Positions 1-8,208 of a stretch of DNA of 58,707 nt are shown piece by piece. Position 1 is the first letter of the stretch. The number at the start of each line of letters is the position of its first letter. Source of the stretch: Halomonas sp. UBA3074 (GTDB lineage: Bacteria > Pseudomonadota > Gammaproteobacteria > Pseudomonadales > Halomonadaceae); the NCBI RefSeq assembly GCF_002366715.1, contig NZ_DFBS01000002.1, forward strand, positions 24,187 through 82,893, written 5' to 3'. Both the position numbers and the translations under genes were made by a program. The notes under the pieces were generated by a model that saw nothing but the letters and a program-made list of their open reading frames with translations, had not been told where the DNA came from and searched no databases.

Positions 1-290
1 CGATGACACTTCATCTGTCATTGCGAAAAGCGCCAACCCTATCCATGTCATTGCGAGGAGCGCAGCGACGCGGCAATCTGCATCTGCGGTGGCACGCTCG
101 CCCAAGATCGCCACGCTTCGCTCGCGATGACACTTCATCTGTCATTGCGAAAAGCGCCAACCCTCTCCATGTCATTGCGAGGAGCGCAGCGACGCGGCAA
201 TCTGCATCTGCGGTGGCACGCTCGCCCAAGATCGCCGCGCTTCGCTCGCGATGACATGAAAATATGCCTCCGCGATGACACCTCTCCATT
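1..290. repeat. REP-like family 1 repeats, cluster A
   Basis: At least two units of about 124 bp lie head to tail. Each has the core TGTCATTGCGAGGAGCGCAG followed by CGACGCGGCAATCT and, further on, a partial reverse complement ending TCGCGATGACA. A unit is therefore an imperfect long inverted repeat able to fold. The same family recurs near 0.66-1.1, 1.7-2.15, 40.36, 52.2-52.6 and 55.3-55.7 kb. Short ORFs here are repeat translations and not genes. The array may extend past the left edge of the window. Confidence 0.9.
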
Positions 291-582
291 AGTACGGAGC
301 AAGCTCTCGCCATTCAGGATTAAACGCATCAACCAGAGCGTTCTTACGTTGGCGTGACCCAGCTTTAAGCTGTTTCTCGCGCCGTATAGCGTCTTCTATG
401 CTACTCGACTCTTCTAGCCATACCAGTTTATGGCAGCGGTACTTTGAGGCGAACCCTGGTGTTAAACCCTGACGATGTTCATAAAGCCTACGCTCGAGGT
501 TATTCGTAACACCTATATAGAGAACGCGGTGAGTATGATTAGTCAGCATATAGACATAATAGAGATTGTTGGCTGTCGACAT
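289..582 (-). CDS. GIY-YIG family nuclease, single domain
   Basis: Predicted 97-residue protein made only of a GIY-YIG endonuclease domain: YYVYMLTN near the N-terminus gives the first Tyr motif, LYIGVTNNLERRLYEH carries the YIG-type motif and downstream Arg, and a conserved Glu lies in the IEDAIRREKQLK helix. Members of this single-domain class are about 80-100 residues, so it looks complete. I chose the ATG at 582; a TTG at 600 is a longer alternative. It sits alone inside family-1 repeats on both sides, an arrangement that recalls RAYT genes within REP arrays. Its cellular role is unknown, and a part in repeat mobilisation is only inference. Confidence 0.85.
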   Translation of the reverse strand: MSTANNLYYVYMLTNHTHRVLYIGVTNNLERRLYEHRQGLTPGFASKYRCHKLVWLEESSSIEDAIRREKQLKAGSRQRKNALVDAFNPEWRELAPY

Positions 583-659
583 AATTTGACCCAGCGGCAA
601 CGAGTTTTTATTAAGCGTACTTTATTTTGTTCATAATAACGAAAGGAGATAACTCGCAA

Positions 660-1110
660 AACACACTCCCCATTTCATTACGAGGAGCTTTATTCCCCCA
701 TGTCATTGCGAGGAGCGAAGCGACGCGGCAATCCCACCCAGCGGTGGCATCTTACCGTCAGATCGCCACACTCCGCCTGCATCGACAAAGCACAGCCCGC
801 CGAGATTGCGTCACTACGTTCGCAATGACAAAGCAGGGCACTCCCAACGACACCACCCCATGTCATTGCGAGGGGCTTTATTCCCCCATGTCATTGCGAG
901 GAGCGCAGCGACGCGGCAATCCCAACCACCGGCTGCACACTACCCCAAGATCGCCACACTCCGCTTGCATCGACAAAGCACAACCCCCGAGATTGCGTCA
1001 CTATGTTCGCAATGACAAAGCAGGGCACTCCCAACGACACCACCCCATGTCATTGCGAGGAGCGTAGCGACGCGGCAATCTGAACTAGCGGTGGCAGGAA
1101 GCCTGAGGTA
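660..1110. repeat. REP-like family 1 repeats, cluster B
   Basis: Three cores beginning GTCATTGCGAGGAGCG lie near 703, 889 and 1049, with complementary halves ending TTCGCAATGACAAAGCAGG near 830 and 1012. The cluster fills the space between the GIY-YIG gene and the DUF2283/DUF4258 pair. Reading frames here translate the repeat and show no independent coding evidence. From 1110 to 1200 I see no further feature. Confidence 0.88.
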
Positions 1111-1200
1111 CTTCATTGCTTTCCCAAAGAAGTAAGAAAGAGAGTGATCGTAATGCCAGAAGGGCGTTGGAAGAAGTGAAAGATGCCAGCGACTTGAGAG

Positions 1201-1392
1201 CTAGGCAGCATGGCTCTTCAGCAACGGCCAGGCTCCTTGCTTTGACGCGTCAAGAATAACAATTTCAACAATAGAACCGTCATCGGCATAACTGATATGC
1301 GTAAACCAGTCTTGAGAAACCTCTTTGTCAATAGGCTTCTCCGATAGATGGAGCACCAAAATATCATCGGCCTCATCATAGGTCGTTCTCAT
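1201..1392 (-). CDS. DUF2283 family small protein
   Basis: Predicted 63-residue protein starting MRTTYDEADDILVLHLSE, the typical DUF2283 opening (a short beta-rich domain with a YD..DDxLY/L motif). Its ATG at 1392 overlaps the stop of the upstream DUF4258 gene (ATGA overlap), so the two are probably translated together. DUF2283 proteins are often found next to DUF4258 genes and such pairs are treated as candidate toxin-antitoxin modules, with DUF2283 in the antitoxin position. No activity is proven by the sequence. A five-codon longer start is possible but would overlap the upstream gene more. Confidence 0.75.
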   Translation of the reverse strand: MRTTYDEADDILVLHLSEKPIDKEVSQDWFTHISYADDGSIVEIVILDASKQGAWPLLKSHAA

Positions 1393-1649
1393 GACATTTC
1401 CTCCCATTCAAAATGGTGCATCACCGTCTTTACAATGAGCTGATCTTCCAATACTACTGCAGCACACACAAGGTTGTCGGTGCGCTGCACGAACGCTTTA
1501 GCTATCCACAGTCTAGTTTCATCTTTAAAGCGTGTCTTGCCTGTTTCCAACAGTTCACTGAGTTCTGCTTCGTTTAGGCCCCGCTGCTGCATACGCTTTC
1601 TTGCGTGGCGAGTGATGTATACTTCACGATTAAAGCGTTTGGAATACAT
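1389..1649 (-). CDS. DUF4258 family protein, possible toxin
   Basis: Predicted 86-residue protein. The ITRHARKRMQQRGLNEAEL segment is the DUF4258 signature (an H.R..RMxxRGI-type motif), followed by a linker and a beta strand with LIVKTVMHH at the C-terminus. DUF4258 domains resemble small RNase-like folds and are often paired with DUF2283 partners, as here with a 4-base overlap. A toxin role is an inference from that pairing; it could also be an ordinary small accessory protein. Both flanks are family-1 repeats, suggesting a mobile or repeat-rich niche. Confidence 0.75.
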   Translation of the reverse strand: MYSKRFNREVYITRHARKRMQQRGLNEAELSELLETGKTRFKDETRLWIAKAFVQRTDNLVCAAVVLEDQLIVKTVMHHFEWEEMS

Positions 1650-1697
1650 GGTAGCCGCTCGTTAGGTTAAGCATTATTAAGATAAGCGTTATTCTTC

Positions 1698-2160
1698 TCC
1701 ATGTCATTGCGAGGAGCCCTATTCCCCCCTGTCATTGCGAGGAGCGCAGCGACGCGGCAATCTCACCCAGCGGTGGCAGCTTACCGCCAGATCGCCACAC
1801 TCCGCCTGCACCGACAAAACACTAACACCAAGATTGCGTCACTACGTTCGCAATGACAAAGCAGGGCACTCCCAACGACACCACCCCATGTCATTACGAG
1901 GAGCTTTATTCTCCCATGTCATTGCGAGGAGCGCAGCGACGCGGCAATCTCACCCAGCGTTGGCACACTACCCCAAGATCGCCACACTTAGCTGCATCGA
2001 CAAAGCACCAAAACCAAGATTGCGTCACTACGTTCGCAATGACAAAGCAGGGCATTCGCAATGACAAAGCAGGGCACTCCCAACGACACCACCCCATGTC
2101 ATTGCGAGGAGCGCAGCGACGCGGCAATCTGAACCAGCGGCCGCACACTATACCCAAATC
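1698..2160. repeat. REP-like family 1 repeats, cluster C
   Basis: Three units with the TGTCATTGCGAGGAGCGCAG core near 1729, 1917 and 2097, and complementary halves ending TTCGCAATGACAAAGCAGG near 1845 and 2032. A short internal duplication (GCAATGACAAAGCAGGGCA) is present around 2036-2075. The cluster ends about 150 bp before glyA. Confidence 0.88.
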
Positions 2161-2316
2161 GCCACACCCCGCTAGCGAACACACTTCACCCGTCGCAACA
2201 TGAAGCAGACTCATGCACGACCTGACGCGGATGCGATGAAAGTCGTGGCAGGCTGCGTTATGATAGCGCCCTCGCTTCTTCCATGATGATCCTTTCTCGT
2301 TACGAGGTTCCCGCCG

Positions 2317-3582
2317 ATGTTCAGCCGTGATATGACAATTGCCGGATTCGATGATGTGCTGTTTGATGCCATGCAGAAAGAAGTGGCGCGCCAGGAAGCC
2401 CACATCGAACTGATTGCTTCTGAAAACTACGCCAGCCCACGCGTACTGGAAGCCCAGGGCAGCCAGCTGACCAATAAATACGCTGAAGGCTACCCCGGTA
2501 AGCGTTACTACGGCGGCTGTGAATTCGTCGATATCGCTGAAAATCTGGCGATCGATTACGCCAAAGAGCTGTTCGGCGCGACCTACGTGAACGTTCAGCC
2601 GCACTCCGGCTCGCAAGCCAACAGCGCCGTTTTCCAGGCACTGGTCAAGCCAGGCGACACCATTCTAGGCATGAGCCTGGATGCCGGTGGCCACCTGACC
2701 CACGGCGCCAAGCCAAGCTTTTCGGGCAAGCACTACAACGCCATCCAGTACGGCCTCAATGACCAAGAGTTGATCGATTACGATCAAGTGGCCCAGCTTG
2801 CCCGTGAGCACAAGCCGAAAATGATCATCGCCGGTTTCTCAGCCTATTCACAAATCGTCGATTGGGCCAAGTTCCGCGAAATCGCCGATGAAGTAGGCGC
2901 TTACTTACTGGTGGATATGGCCCACGTCTCAGGCCTGGTCGCGGCGGGTGTTTACCCAAGCCCCTTGCCCCATGCCCACGTGGTCACCTCCACTACCCAC
3001 AAAACCCTGCGCGGCCCGCGGAGTGGTGTGATTCTCTCGGCCGAAAACGACGCCGATATCGAGAAGAAGCTCCAATCCGCCGTATTCCCCGGCGGCCAGG
3101 GCGGCCCGTTGATGCACGTGATTGCGGCCAAAGCCGTGTGCTTCAAAGAAGCCATGTCGCCCGAGTTCAAAACCTACCAGCAGCAGGTAGTCAAAAATGC
3201 CCAGGCCATGGCCAAGGTGTTTATCGACCGCGGTTACGACATCGTCTCTGGCGGCACCGAAGACCACCTCTTCCTGCTCTCGCTGATCAAGCAAGGCGTA
3301 ACGGGTAAAGACGCCGATGCGGCGCTGGGCCGTGCCCACATCACCGTGAACAAGAACGCTGTACCGAACGACCCACAAAGCCCGTTCGTCACCTCCGGCC
3401 TGCGCATCGGCACCCCGGCGGTGACCACGCGCGGCTTCGGTGAAGAAGAGTGTACTCAGCTGGCTGGCTGGATCTGCGACATTCTCGATGTGCTAGCCAA
3501 AGGCGAAGACACCAGTGCCATCGAAGCGAAGGTGCTGGATAAAGTGGCTGAGGTTTGCGCGCGTTTGCCGGTTTATAAATAA
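2317..3582 (+). CDS. glyA: serine hydroxymethyltransferase
   Basis: Cytosolic PLP enzyme converting serine and tetrahydrofolate to glycine and 5,10-methylene-THF, the main one-carbon source. The 421-residue product matches the family length (about 417). Clear motifs: IELIASENYAS near residue 32, the YPGKRYYGG segment near 60, VQPHSGSQANSA near 95, and the PLP lysine in VTSTTHKTLRGPR near 230. The start at 2317 is preceded by a weak GAGG; a start at ATG 2332 (MTIAGFDD) is possible. It is a single gene with repeats on both sides. A possible -10 box TATGAT lies at 2260-2265 in the leader. Confidence 0.97.
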   Translation: MFSRDMTIAGFDDVLFDAMQKEVARQEAHIELIASENYASPRVLEAQGSQLTNKYAEGYPGKRYYGGCEFVDIAENLAIDYAKELFGATYVNVQPHSGSQANSAVFQALVKPGDTILGMSLDAGGHLTHGAKPSFSGKHYNAIQYGLNDQELIDYDQVAQLAREHKPKMIIAGFSAYSQIVDWAKFREIADEVGAYLLVDMAHVSGLVAAGVYPSPLPHAHVVTSTTHKTLRGPRSGVILSAENDADIEKKLQSAVFPGGQGGPLMHVIAAKAVCFKEAMSPEFKTYQQQVVKNAQAMAKVFIDRGYDIVSGGTEDHLFLLSLIKQGVTGKDADAALGRAHITVNKNAVPNDPQSPFVTSGLRIGTPAVTTRGFGEEECTQLAGWICDILDVLAKGEDTSAIEAKVLDKVAEVCARLPVYK

Positions 3583-3599
3583 GCAAACACGGTAGCTCG

Positions 3600-4255
3600 A
3601 TCGATCCTGATCGCCCAATGATTTGGGCTTCTACGGAAAACTGGTGGGTTCACCCAGCCCCTGTAGGAGCCCGACTTGTCGGGCGATTAGGCTATCTAGA
3701 AGCATTCACCTTCGGTGCCTTGATGCTTGCTGATCGCCCAATGAATTGGGCTCCTACGGAAAACCGGTGCCTGCACCCAGCCCCTGTAGGAGCCCGACTT
3801 GTCGGACGATTAGGCTATCTAGAAGCATTCACCTTCGGTGCCTTGATGCTTGCTGATCGCCCATTGAATTGGGCTCCTACAAAAAACCGGTGGTTGCACC
3901 CAGCCTTGTAGGAGCCCGACTTGTCGGGCGATCAGGCTATCTAGAAGCATTCACCCTCGGCGCTTCGATGCTTGCTGATCGCCCAATGAATTGGGCTCCT
4001 ACGGAAAACTGGTGGGTGCACCCAGCCCCTGTAGGAGCCCGACTTGTCGGGCGATTAGGCTATCTAGAAGCATTCACCTTCGGTGCCTTGATGCTTGCTG
4101 ATCGCCCAATGAATTGGGCTCCTACGGAAAACCGGTGCCTGCACCCAGTCCTTGTAGGAGCCCGACTTGTCGGGCGATCAGGCTAGCTATTAGCAATTAC
4201 CTTCGGTGCTTCGATCCTTGCTGGTCGCCCAATGAATTGGGCTCCTACAGGGCAG
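3600..4255. repeat. REP-like family 2 tandem array near the RAYT gene
   Basis: About five tandem units of roughly 123 bp. Each holds two small hairpins: GTAGGAGCCCGACTTGTCGG followed by GCGAT, and GATCGCCCAATGAATTGGGC followed by TCCTAC. These are joined by spacers containing CTATCTAGAAGCATTCACC and TTCGGTGCCTTGATGCTTG. Forward copies lie near 3663, 3785, 3907, 4031 and 4154; reverse-type copies near 3609, 3733, 3856, 3978, 4102 and 4225. A further single copy flanks the RAYT gene near 4775. The same family forms the 48.4-49.45 kb array. Confidence 0.92.
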
Positions 4256-4268
4256 TCAGGATGCCAAC

Positions 4269-4727
4269 TCATACAATCACTCGATTAGCGTCGTTCGGCG
4301 TTAACCAACGGGCGTCCCAAAAGCTATAATCGCCGATTTGGTTAACCAACCCAGCCCTTAACGGATTCGCGACGATGTAACGTGCGGTATCCCGCACGCC
4401 GTCCTCTTCGCGAATTAACCGGTCATGAAAACCGCGCTGCCAAACCGGCTTGCCCAAAGCCAACGATACATACGATTTATACAGTTTCACTGCCTGTGAA
4501 AGGTCGCCTTCTAACGCCAATAGCCAATGAATATGGTCGGGCATTACAACGTATGCCCAGGTCGTTGCATGCTGGCACACGGAAGGTTGGGCAAACGCCC
4601 GTGCCGCCGCGCAGCCACGCGTAAAATCCAGAAAATAAGGCGATCGGTCAGCCGTCACCACTGTTATCAGGTAATAGTGGCCCAGCAAGCACCGCCGCCC
4701 CCTCCTCAGCGCATGACCCCGTGGCAT
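4269..4727 (-). CDS. REP-associated tyrosine transposase (RAYT)
   Basis: Predicted 152-residue protein of the Y1/IS200-like HUH family. The HUH motif is visible as VMPDHIHWLL near residue 62, and the catalytic Tyr lies in VRDTARYIVANPLRAGLV near residue 117, the pattern typical of RAYTs. The usual partner repeats (family 2) lie on both sides. RAYTs nick and strand-transfer REP single strands and are thought to spread REPs. The length suits the short RAYT class and it looks intact. It is probably domesticated, since it carries no IS200-type ends that I can see. Confidence 0.9.
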   Translation of the reverse strand: MPRGHALRRGRRCLLGHYYLITVVTADRSPYFLDFTRGCAAARAFAQPSVCQHATTWAYVVMPDHIHWLLALEGDLSQAVKLYKSYVSLALGKPVWQRGFHDRLIREEDGVRDTARYIVANPLRAGLVNQIGDYSFWDARWLTPNDANRVIV

Positions 4728-4766
4728 CTCTACTCCTCTCTACACGTTATGCGTGAGTTCCTGCAC

Positions 4767-4803
4767 CTAGCCCTTGTAGGAGCCCGACTTGTCGGGCGAT
4801 CAG
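4767..4803 (+). repeat. single REP family 2 copy upstream of the RAYT gene
   Basis: One isolated GTAGGAGCCCGACTTGTCGG core with GCGATCAGG follows CCCTT, about 45 bp beyond the RAYT start. The RAYT gene is thus bracketed by its repeats. The remaining 4804-5069 bp before the secretion genes has no gene. It holds two short similar stretches containing GGGAGACTTCA (near 4875 and 4951) of unknown meaning. Confidence 0.85.
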
Positions 4804-5069
4804 GCTCTTACCATACCCGGTGCCTGCTGGCTTACAAATAGGTGGAGCAACTGCGATGCGAAACCATGATGGAGGGAGACTTCAGCTCGCGGTCCGTTGA
4901 TTTCTCTACCGGTACTGGTTTCTCATAATAAACGACAATGCTCTATGGGGGGAGACTTCATACTGCAGTGGTGCGGTGTGCGCCTCTACCCCCGGTAGGG
5001 GCGTTTCTGTTATGCTGCGGCATTCATTTTCTGCGCTTGACTCCTCTTCGATTCAACGGTGAACCCTTC

Positions 5070-6827
5070 ATGGCAAAGCAACAGGAAGCAACGGATTTGC
5101 AGCGGGCGTTAAAAGCCTGCAAAGGTTCGTTCTTGTCGGTGGGCTTTTTCAGTATGTTCGTCAACTTACTGATGCTTGTTCCTCCCTTGTACATGTTACA
5201 AGTTTACGATCGGGTGCTTTCCACCCAAAGCGTTGACACCCTATTAATGCTTACACTGGTCGTAGTGTTTCTCTTTATGGTCATGGGAGGCTTGGAACTA
5301 GTACGCTCGCGAATCTTAGTGCGCGTAGGTAATAAGCTAGATACTACTATTAACGAACGCCTGTATGGCGCCATGTTCCGCCGTAGTTTAGTCGCGCAGG
5401 GCGGCCAAAGCGCTCAACCGCTGAGCGATTTGACCAGCCTGCGCCAGTTCCTAACCGGAAACGGCTTGTTCGCCTTTTTTGATGCGCCCTGGGTGCCCGT
5501 TTACCTCGGCGTACTGTTCATTTTTCACCCCTGGTTAGGCGTGTTTGCCACCTGTGCGGGCATCATTTTGCTAGGGTTGGCCATTGCCAATGAGAAAGCC
5601 ACTAAAAAGCTGCTTGCCGAAGCCAACAGCGAGCACATCCAAGCGCAAAACCTAGCCAACTCAAATTTACGCAATGCTGAAGTACTGCATGCCATGGGGA
5701 TGCTGCCCGGCATCATGGGGCGTTGGTCCAAGCGCCATCACGAATTCCTATCGAAACAGTCCCAGGCCAGCGACAGGGCCGGCGCTTTAACCAACACTTC
5801 AAAAGTGCTTCGGTTATTGTTCCAATCCTTGATCTTGGGTCTCGGTGCGTTTCTCGTGCTTCAGGGCGAAATGACTCCCGGCATGATGATTGCCGGTTCC
5901 ATTCTTATGGGGCGTGCACTGGCGCCTATCGACCAAATGATTGGTGGCTGGAAAGGCTTTGTCAGCGCACGCGGTGCTTATGAGCGCTTAAATGAACTGC
6001 TGACGCAGATCCCCGGTGAAGAGCGCAAAATGTCGTTGCCTGCACCGCAGGGTGTGGTCGCGCTAGAAGGTGTCGCCGCTGCACCGCCTGGGTCGCGTAT
6101 GGCGACTATTCGCGGCATTAATTTCAGCGTACCGAAAGGCGAACACGTGGGTATTATTGGGCCTAGCGCCGCGGGTAAATCTACGTTAGCGCGGGTGCTG
6201 CTGGGTATTTGGCCCTCTCAAGTCGGTGATGTACGCCTGGATGGCGGGGCGATTACCCAGTACAACCGCGACGAAATTGGCCCCTATATTGGTTACCTGC
6301 CCCAAGATATCGAACTGTTCGACGGCACCATCAGTGAAAACATCGCCCGCTTCGGCAATATCGACCCGCAGAAAGTCGTCGAGGCCGCCAAAAAAGCCGG
6401 TGTGCACGAAATGATCCTGGAATTATCCAACGGCTACGACACGGTCATCTCCGCTTCCAGCGGCGCGCTTTCCGGCGGGCAGCGCCAACGGGTAGGGCTA
6501 GCCCGTGCGTTATACGGTAACCCGGTGCTGGTGGTGCTTGATGAACCCAACGCCAACCTGGACGATGCAGGCGAACGAGCGTTAGCCATGTCGATCGCCC
6601 AGCTCAAAGCCGAAGGCACCACGCTATTTGTGATCAGCCACCGCACCAGCGTACTGAAAAACATGGACAAGCTACTGGTGATGAAAGAAGGGCAAGTCAG
6701 CATGTTTGGGCCACGTGACCAAGTGCTTGCCCAGTTTGCCAAAAAGCCGCGTGAACAAGTCAGCCAGCAAAGCACGGCCCGCCTCTCAGCTATCCCCGGT
6801 GGCCGCGGTAATGAGGAGAAGTCATGA
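5070..6827 (+). CDS. type I secretion ABC transporter (PrtD/RsaD type)
   Basis: Inner-membrane permease/ATPase of a type I secretion system. The start at ATG 5070 (MAKQQEATDLQRAL) gives 585 residues, the usual length for PrtD/RsaD-like exporters; an upstream in-frame ATG at 4938 would add a non-homologous leader. An N-terminal membrane domain (about residues 20-300) is followed by an ATPase with Walker A GPSAAGKST near 363, signature LSGGQRQRVGLARAL near 467 and Walker B VLVVLDEP near 487. No peptidase C39 domain is present, so substrates should carry an uncleaved C-terminal signal, as both slp proteins here appear to. It overlaps the adaptor gene by 4 bp. Confidence 0.93.
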   Translation: MAKQQEATDLQRALKACKGSFLSVGFFSMFVNLLMLVPPLYMLQVYDRVLSTQSVDTLLMLTLVVVFLFMVMGGLELVRSRILVRVGNKLDTTINERLYGAMFRRSLVAQGGQSAQPLSDLTSLRQFLTGNGLFAFFDAPWVPVYLGVLFIFHPWLGVFATCAGIILLGLAIANEKATKKLLAEANSEHIQAQNLANSNLRNAEVLHAMGMLPGIMGRWSKRHHEFLSKQSQASDRAGALTNTSKVLRLLFQSLILGLGAFLVLQGEMTPGMMIAGSILMGRALAPIDQMIGGWKGFVSARGAYERLNELLTQIPGEERKMSLPAPQGVVALEGVAAAPPGSRMATIRGINFSVPKGEHVGIIGPSAAGKSTLARVLLGIWPSQVGDVRLDGGAITQYNRDEIGPYIGYLPQDIELFDGTISENIARFGNIDPQKVVEAAKKAGVHEMILELSNGYDTVISASSGALSGGQRQRVGLARALYGNPVLVVLDEPNANLDDAGERALAMSIAQLKAEGTTLFVISHRTSVLKNMDKLLVMKEGQVSMFGPRDQVLAQFAKKPREQVSQQSTARLSAIPGGRGNEEKS

Positions 6828-8200
6828 GCGATGAAAAACAGAAACTTCCCTCTTCCGAGATCGATGTCACTCCCAATAGGCCGGTGATGATTGACGGCGA
6901 AGCTAGCGAACAACTGCCCACTAGTGACAAAGGCTACCGCAAGCTAGGCTATGCCATCCTAATTTTTGCCCTAGGTGGTTTTGTGTTGTGGTCGCTCACT
7001 GCCTCGTTAGCCGTGGCAGTAGTCGCGCCGGGTAGCGTCTCGATTGAATCTTTCAAGCGCACCGTACAGCACCTGGAAGGCGGTATTGTTGAACAACTGC
7101 TAGTGGAAGATGGCGATAAAGTAGAAGCGGGCGACACCCTGGTAGTGTTAAGCGACACCCAGGCCAGCTCACAGCTTGCCATTGCACGCTCCCAGTACCT
7201 GATTAATCGTGCCATGGAAGCCCGCTTGCTTGCTGAGCAAGAAGGGGCGGACATGATGGAAATACCTGACGATATCCAAGATGCCGACAACCCGCGTGTG
7301 CAGCAAGTCATTGCCGTGCAACAGAGCCTATTTGCCGCTCGCCGTCAGTCGCTGAAAAGCACCCTGCAAGCGCTGGACGAGCAGAGTGTGCAGATGCGTG
7401 AACAGATCGAAGGGCTAGAAGAGCGGATCAGTGTTAATACGCGTCGCGTTAGCTCCTTACGTTCCGAAGCCGAAGATTTCCGCTCGCTCTATCGCGAAGG
7501 CCTGGGTGATAACCAACGCCTACGCGAGCTAGAACGCCAAGTGCTGCAATACGAAGGCGACAATGCCGAGTTTCGCGCCAACATTGCCCAGCTGCGCTCG
7601 CAAATCAGCGAAAACAGCATGGAGCGTGAGATCCAGCAACAAGAGTTTCAGAAAGAAGTCGGCGAACAGCTGCGTGACGCACAGGCACAAATTGCCGAAG
7701 CAGAAGAGCAGATCATTTCGTTGCAGGATCAAGTAGAGCGCTCCGAAGTCACCGCGCCGGTTTCCGGTACCGTGGTCGGCCGCCAAGTGCATACCGTAGG
7801 CGCCGTTATCCGCCCCGGCGATACCATTATGGATGTCGTGCCTTCCAACGATGGATTTGTGGTAGCCGCACGTATTCCAACGCGCGATATCGATAATATT
7901 TTTGTAGGCCAGTTTGCGGAAATACGCTTCAGCGCCTTCAACCAGCGTTTAACCGATGTGATCGATGGTGAAGTGATCCACGTCAGTGCGGACAGCTTCG
8001 AAGATGAAGCCACTGGCGAACAGTACTACCGTGCACGCGTACGCGTAACCGAAGAAGGCCGTGAAGACATGACAGAACAAATGCAGCTGCTTTCCGGCAT
8101 GCCCGCCGAAGTAATGCTGCGTACCGGAGAGCGGACGTTTGCCAGCTACATTGCCAAACCGATCTCCGATATGTTGTCACGCGCCATTCGAGAGGATTGA
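6824..8200 (+). CDS. type I secretion periplasmic adaptor (HlyD family)
   Basis: Membrane fusion protein linking the ABC transporter to the outer-membrane channel. The 458 residues contain a short cytoplasmic tail, one membrane span (about 42-62), a long alpha-helical coiled-coil hairpin (about 120-310), a lipoyl-like half at VEQLLVEDGDKVEAGDTL, and the matching half near VERSEVTAPVSGTVVG. The C-terminus (MPAEVMLRTGERTFASYIAKP) is characteristic of the HlyD/PrtE family. ATGA overlaps on both sides indicate translational coupling with the ABC protein and the TolC-like gene. Confidence 0.93.
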   Translation: MSDEKQKLPSSEIDVTPNRPVMIDGEASEQLPTSDKGYRKLGYAILIFALGGFVLWSLTASLAVAVVAPGSVSIESFKRTVQHLEGGIVEQLLVEDGDKVEAGDTLVVLSDTQASSQLAIARSQYLINRAMEARLLAEQEGADMMEIPDDIQDADNPRVQQVIAVQQSLFAARRQSLKSTLQALDEQSVQMREQIEGLEERISVNTRRVSSLRSEAEDFRSLYREGLGDNQRLRELERQVLQYEGDNAEFRANIAQLRSQISENSMEREIQQQEFQKEVGEQLRDAQAQIAEAEEQIISLQDQVERSEVTAPVSGTVVGRQVHTVGAVIRPGDTIMDVVPSNDGFVVAARIPTRDIDNIFVGQFAEIRFSAFNQRLTDVIDGEVIHVSADSFEDEATGEQYYRARVRVTEEGREDMTEQMQLLSGMPAEVMLRTGERTFASYIAKPISDMLSRAIRED

Positions 8201-8208
8201 GTATCAGT

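Noticed and set aside
627..1067. Plus-strand ORF of 146 codons, and similar ORFs in the other repeat clusters
   Set aside because: They are translations of family-1 repeats (recurrent SLRGAQRRGN), with no start signals or family match.
1906..2616. Minus-strand ORF of 236 codons
   Set aside because: It covers repeat DNA and runs antisense through the start of glyA; a shadow of both.
3600..4255. Regular spacing of repeats resembling a CRISPR array
   Set aside because: Period is about 123 bp, the spacers are themselves repeated, the units are palindromic REP-like hairpins, and no cas genes are near.
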